Assembly: GCA_035255485.1 (NCBI GenBank)
Contig: DATEZO010000050.1
Span: forward strand, 1-17,462
Length of the DNA stretch: 17,462 bases
Reading direction: 5' to 3'
Source of the DNA: DATEZO01 sp035255485
GTDB taxonomy: Bacteria > Pseudomonadota > Gammaproteobacteria > Burkholderiales > Burkholderiaceae_D
The position numbers and the translations under genes were made by a program. Below the pieces are notes generated by a model. It was not told the DNA's origin, did no database searches, and saw nothing but the letters and a program-made list of their open reading frames with translations. Of this stretch, positions 13,003 to 17,462 are shown piece after piece (position 1 is the first letter of the stretch; the number at the start of each line of letters is the position of its first letter).

Positions 13003-14985
13003 TTAATCCCTCTTGCCTTGCGTTTCCGGTTTCGACCCGGGAGCGCCGGCCGGATTTTCTTCGGCTTTCAAGGTCGTCGCCGGTCGCGCATCGGCCGCGA
13101 CGGCCTTTGCCGCCAGCAGCTGGCTCTTGTCCACGGGCTTTTTGCCGAGCAGATAATAATCCAGCGCCTTCCTGACGATCGGCGCGGCGGCTTCGGCGCC
13201 AAAGCCGCCGTTTTCGACAATGACGGCAATGGCAATGCGTGGATTGTCGGCCGGTGCAAATGCCGTATACAGCGAATGGTCGCGCTGGCGTTCCTCCACT
13301 TTCCTGGCATCGTATTTCTCGTTCTTCTTGATGGCGACCACTTGTGCAGTGCCGGTCTTCCCCGCCGACACATACTCGGAACCGGCGAACGCCCTGGACG
13401 AGGTTCCTTCCTTCGTGACACCGACCATGGCGCGCTTGATGAAATCGATATTTTCCTGCTTCAGATTGATCCGATAGCTTTCCCGTGGGACTGTCTGCAC
13501 CCGCTCATGCGTCACGCCGTTTTCGATGATCTTTACCAGATGCGGCTTCATCACGATGCCATTATTCGCCAGGTTCGCGACCGCATGCGCCATCTGCAGC
13601 GGGGTAAACGCATTGTAGCCCTGGCCGATGCCGAGAGAAATCGTTTCGCCGGCGTACCAGCGCTTCTGCTCTGGCTTGCGGTACGCAGTGCGCTTCCAGG
13701 CGGTCGACGGCAACAGGCCCGGCCGCTCGTGCTCGAGGTCGATGCCGGTCAACTGCCCGAAGCCGAACGGCTTCATGAAATCATGTATCGCATCGACGCC
13801 CAGATCGTTGGCCAGCATGTAATAGTAGGTATCGCATGATTGCACGATGGATTTGTACATGTCGACCGTGCCATGCCCGCCTTCCTTGTCGTCGCGGAAC
13901 TTATGGTTGCCGAACCAGAAATAGCCAGGATCGTAAACCGTGCTGGAGGGCATGCGCTTACCGAGTTCAAGCGCAGCCAGCGCCATGAATGGCTTGTAGG
14001 TCGAGCCGGGAGGATAGCTGCCGGACAGGGGACGATTCAGTAATGGACGGTCCGGCGACGTGTTGAGCTGGTCCCAGCTTTGCTGGTCGATGCCTTCGAC
14101 GAACAGATTGGGGTCGAACGTCGGCTGGGACACGTACGCAAGAATATCGCCGGTCGCCGGCTCGATCGCCACCAGCGCGCCGCGCCGTTCGCCGAAGGCT
14201 TCCTCGATCACTTTCTGCAGTTCGATATCGATCGACAGGATCAGGTTATGGCCGGGGCTGGCCGGCGTGCGCGATAGCGTGCGCACCGCACGCCCGCCGG
14301 CCGATACTTCGACTTCTTCGTAACCGGTGGTGCCATGCAGCTTGGCCTCGTAACTCTTTTCCAATCCTTCCTTGCCGATGTAATCGGTGCCGCTGTAGTT
14401 GGCGGCATCTTCCATATCCTCGATCTTTTCTGCATCCTTCTGGCTGATGCGGCCGATGTAGCCAATCACGTGCGATGCGGTTTGGCCCAGCGGATACTGA
14501 CGAAACAGGCGGGCCTGGATCTCGACGCCGGGAAAGCGATAGTGCTGCGCCGTAAAGCGCGCCACTTCTTCGTCGGTCAGGCGGGTCCGGATCGGCGTGC
14601 TGGCAAAATTCTTCGATTCTTCCAGCAGTTTGTGAAAGCGTTTGCGGTCCCTGGGCTCGATATCCACCAGCATCGACAGATCGTTGATCACGGTATCGAG
14701 ATCGGTCCTGATCTTGGATGGCGTGATTTCCAGCGTGTAGGCAGAAAAATTCCGTGCCAGCACCACACCGTTGCGGTCGAGAATCAGTCCGCGATTTGGC
14801 ACCACCGGCACAATCGATATGCGATTATCCTCGGCTTGTGCCGCATAGTGGTCATGCCTGAATACCTGCAGCCACAGGAAGCGCGACAGCAGCAATCCAA
14901 AACAGACAAATACAAACACGCCCACGGCCGACAGGCGCAGGCGAAAGAAATGCAGTTCGCGTTCAGTGTTCTTGAATTCAGTCAT
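13003..14985 (-). CDS. mrdA: Penicillin-binding protein 2 (elongation-specific transpeptidase)
   Basis: PBP2 is the class B transpeptidase that cross-links the peptidoglycan made by RodA. It is anchored by one membrane helix (about 18-38) with the rest in the periplasm. It has 660 residues against 633 in E. coli. The dimerisation domain includes NRGLILDRNGVVLARN. The transpeptidase motifs are SxxK at S328-K331 (PPGSTYKPF), SxN-type S383-C-D385, and KTG at 543-545 (GKTGTAQV). The last 40 or so residues are an alanine-, lysine- and proline-rich tail, which accounts for the extra length. ATG 14985 gives the typical MTEFKNTE start, though no strong ribosome binding site is visible. It follows mreD by 39 bases. 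Confidence 0.97.
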   Translation of the reverse strand: MTEFKNTERELHFFRLRLSAVGVFVFVCFGLLLSRFLWLQVFRHDHYAAQAEDNRISIVPVVPNRGLILDRNGVVLARNFSAYTLEITPSKIRTDLDTVINDLSMLVDIEPRDRKRFHKLLEESKNFASTPIRTRLTDEEVARFTAQHYRFPGVEIQARLFRQYPLGQTASHVIGYIGRISQKDAEKIEDMEDAANYSGTDYIGKEGLEKSYEAKLHGTTGYEEVEVSAGGRAVRTLSRTPASPGHNLILSIDIELQKVIEEAFGERRGALVAIEPATGDILAYVSQPTFDPNLFVEGIDQQSWDQLNTSPDRPLLNRPLSGSYPPGSTYKPFMALAALELGKRMPSSTVYDPGYFWFGNHKFRDDKEGGHGTVDMYKSIVQSCDTYYYMLANDLGVDAIHDFMKPFGFGQLTGIDLEHERPGLLPSTAWKRTAYRKPEQKRWYAGETISLGIGQGYNAFTPLQMAHAVANLANNGIVMKPHLVKIIENGVTHERVQTVPRESYRINLKQENIDFIKRAMVGVTKEGTSSRAFAGSEYVSAGKTGTAQVVAIKKNEKYDARKVEERQRDHSLYTAFAPADNPRIAIAVIVENGGFGAEAAAPIVRKALDYYLLGKKPVDKSQLLAAKAVAADARPATTLKAEENPAGAPGSKPETQGKRD

Positions 14986-15024
14986 TGAGAGGCACGCATT
15001 TCTTCGCCACGGTGAAACCGGTTC

Positions 15025-15537
15025 TCAAATCGGACGGTTCTCGTCACGATCGATCGCACGCCGCTGAGGCGCCAGCAAGAGCCACGACGCTACAGGCCAC
15101 AATGCGGCGGCAACCACGCTCTCGGTAAAATAAAGCCATCCGGGGAATTTGCCGCTGACCGCCAGTCGCACTGCCAATTGCACTAGCTGCGCCAGTAGCA
15201 ACAGGGGCAATACATGCAGCGCCTGTGTACCGATCGAAAACCACAAGACACGGCGATGGATCATGATCGCGAAGTACGACAACAGGGTATAAGCGAGCGC
15301 ATTCTGGCCCAATAGCGATGCATCGTGCACATCCATCATCAGGCCCATGAAAAAGGCGACGCCGATGCCGACCTTGCGCGGCTGGTGAATGCTCCAGAAG
15401 ACCAGTGCCAATGCGACAAAATCGGGGACGCCAGGCGCATGCCCCCACGGCAGCAGGTCCAGCAGGAAAGCGCAAATCAGGCTGAGCGTGATGAATAGCG
15501 AGCTGACCGGCAACAGAATGTAGTGAGGCTGGTTCAT
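15025..15537 (-). CDS. mreD: Rod-shape-determining protein MreD
   Basis: MreD is a small inner-membrane protein of the elongasome that works with MreC. The product has 170 residues and about five membrane helices, the normal size. Typical parts are LDLLPW near the start, DFVALALVFWSI, and GIGVAFFMGLMMDVHDASLLGQNALAYTLLSY, the last being the most conserved part of the family. I chose ATG 15537 because it overlaps the mreC stop as ATGA, a classic coupling arrangement, and gives the family N-terminus. The same frame is open to 15804 but only within mreC. It is followed by mrdA. Confidence 0.95.
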   Translation of the reverse strand: MNQPHYILLPVSSLFITLSLICAFLLDLLPWGHAPGVPDFVALALVFWSIHQPRKVGIGVAFFMGLMMDVHDASLLGQNALAYTLLSYFAIMIHRRVLWFSIGTQALHVLPLLLLAQLVQLAVRLAVSGKFPGWLYFTESVVAAALWPVASWLLLAPQRRAIDRDENRPI

Positions 15538-16574
15538 GGCGTATGCACCTTTGCCTGGCTGGCGGCGTGAATAATATCCGGTCGGGCGGCTGGCGGCGCT
15601 GTCTTTGCCGGCTCTGCGGGGAGGGCTTTCGGCGCATTCTCGACCGCTTCCTTCGGCGCCTCTTTCGCCGCATCCCTGGCGACTTCGTGCTTCCCGCCTT
15701 TTTTGTCCTTTGCATCGTCGGCGGCCGGACGCGGCAGGATATTGGTATCGACCAGCAGGATCAGCAACTGCCGGTTGTGGTCGATGCCCGCAGTGGGTTG
15801 GCACAGGATGTGCGCGAACGCGTCGTTCGATTTATTCTCGATTCGGGTGACTTTGGCCACCGATAGCCCTGCCGGATAGACGCCGTCAATGCCGGAAGTC
15901 ACCAGCATATCGCCTTGCTGGATATCCGCATTTGCCGCCATGAAGCGCAAATCGAGCACGCCCGAATGACCGCGTCCGTAGGCGACGCTGCGCAAGCCGC
16001 TGCGCACCACCTGCACCGGAATAACCTGGTCCTTGTCGGTCAGCAGCGTGATCTCGGAGGTGAACGGAAATACGCGAGTCACCTGTCCGACCACGCCGGT
16101 ATCGTCGATTACCGGCTGTCCCGGCGCGACACCATGCTGCGTGCCGCGATTCAGCACGAGCTTGCGAGTAAAGGCATCGCGCGCGTCGTACAGGATTTCG
16201 CTCATCAGCGATTTCACCGGCAATTGGGCGCTGGCTCCCAATAGCTTGCGCAACTGCGTGTTTTCAGCGGCGAGCTGCTGCGCCTGCTGCAAGGTTTGTG
16301 CATTGGCGATTTGCTGACTCTTGAGGTTTCTGTTTTCTGCTTCAAGCGAGGACAGCGTTGCAAAGTAGCCACCAACCGCATAGGCCGCATCGCGCGGCAT
16401 CAGCGCCACCACCTGCAGCGGATATAACGCCGTGCCTACCATCTGGCGGATGATCGTCAGCGAGCGCAGGCGCGCGTCGGCCACCAGCAAGGCAATCGAA
16501 ATCAATGCAAAAAACACCACTTTTGCACGCGCGGAAGCGCCTTGCTTGAACAGTGGTGGCGGGCTGTATTCCAT
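15534..16574 (-). CDS. mreC: Rod-shape-determining protein MreC
   Basis: MreC is the periplasmic scaffold of the elongasome and activates PBP2/RodA. It has 346 residues: a short cytoplasmic start, one membrane helix (about 17-36), a coiled coil (about 76-115, SSLEAENRNLKSQQ and LAAENTQLRKLLG), and the beta-domain with LNRGTQHGVAPGQPVIDDTG and TDKDQVIPVQV. Residues 281-346 form a low-complexity tail rich in Ala, Lys, Pro and Glu, which looks disordered and does not belong to the conserved fold. No strong ribosome binding site precedes ATG 16574. It starts 74 bases after mreB and overlaps mreD by four bases. Confidence 0.96.
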   Translation of the reverse strand: MEYSPPPLFKQGASARAKVVFFALISIALLVADARLRSLTIIRQMVGTALYPLQVVALMPRDAAYAVGGYFATLSSLEAENRNLKSQQIANAQTLQQAQQLAAENTQLRKLLGASAQLPVKSLMSEILYDARDAFTRKLVLNRGTQHGVAPGQPVIDDTGVVGQVTRVFPFTSEITLLTDKDQVIPVQVVRSGLRSVAYGRGHSGVLDLRFMAANADIQQGDMLVTSGIDGVYPAGLSVAKVTRIENKSNDAFAHILCQPTAGIDHNRQLLILLVDTNILPRPAADDAKDKKGGKHEVARDAAKEAPKEAVENAPKALPAEPAKTAPPAARPDIIHAASQAKVHTP

Positions 16575-16632
16575 GACTGATCGAGAATTGCGTGGTTATG
16601 GAATGACTGGAGACACTGCTGTCGGCATTCAG

Positions 16633-16645
16633 CCGGCATTGCCGG
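16633..16645 (-). repeat. Short GC-rich hairpin between mreB and mreC
   Basis: CCGGC-ATT-GCCGG is a perfect 5-bp stem with a three-base loop, four bases after the mreB stop. On the transcribed strand no T-run follows, so it is not a full terminator. It could lower read-through or protect the mreB transcript end; mreB is usually needed in larger amounts than mreC and mreD. Confidence 0.35.
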
Positions 16646-16648
16646 ATT

Positions 16649-17462
<814 letters not shown>

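Noticed and set aside
12919..13839. 306-codon plus-strand frame opposite mrdA
   Set aside because: Antisense shadow of the PBP2 transpeptidase domain, no motif.

Overview
The window looks like chromosomal DNA of a betaproteobacterium, most likely of the Oxalobacteraceae (Herminiimonas, Collimonas or Herbaspirillum relatives). The reasons are the moderately high GC, the conserved Burkholderiales families DUF1840, DUF3567 and DUF4390, and an rsmB-DUF4390-ntrY-ntrX cluster close to an mreBCD-mrdA-rodA-rlpA cluster. I see no tRNA, rRNA, insertion sequence, prophage or CRISPR array. The placement is by recognition only; no search was run.

Left part (1-3303): the tail of an unidentified gene runs into a membrane acyltransferase-3 gene. 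This converges on cysK (cysteine synthase A, minus strand), with a dyad between the two. cysK is divergent from a small lipoprotein gene. A gap of about 430 bases follows; it ends in a strong intrinsic-terminator-like hairpin just in front of a DUF1840 gene.

Centre (3304-10256, plus strand): DUF1840, then a compact run of lysE-family exporter, rsmB (16S rRNA m5C967 methyltransferase), DUF4390 secreted protein, ntrY-like sensor kinase, ntrX-like regulator without an AAA+ domain, and a small protein resembling a G3E/COG0523 GTPase that has lost its P-loop but keeps the CxCC metal motif. Several of these use GTG or TTG starts and sit within a few bases of the gene before. A DUF3567 gene with its own leader and terminator closes the block.

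Right part (10615-17462, minus strand): the cell-shape and elongation cluster, transcribed mreB (cut by the window edge), mreC, mreD, mrdA (PBP2), rodA, rlpA. MreB, MreC, MreD, RodA and PBP2 form the elongasome that builds lateral-wall peptidoglycan. RlpA is a septal or denuded-glycan lytic transglycosylase-type lipoprotein.

The observations most worth checking are the P-loop-less CxCC protein joined to ntrX, the terminator and alternative hairpin in front of DUF1840, the perfect 9-bp dyad that overlaps the rlpA ribosome binding site, the two tandem hairpins between ntrY and ntrX, and the acyltransferase with tyrosine where the family usually has histidine.
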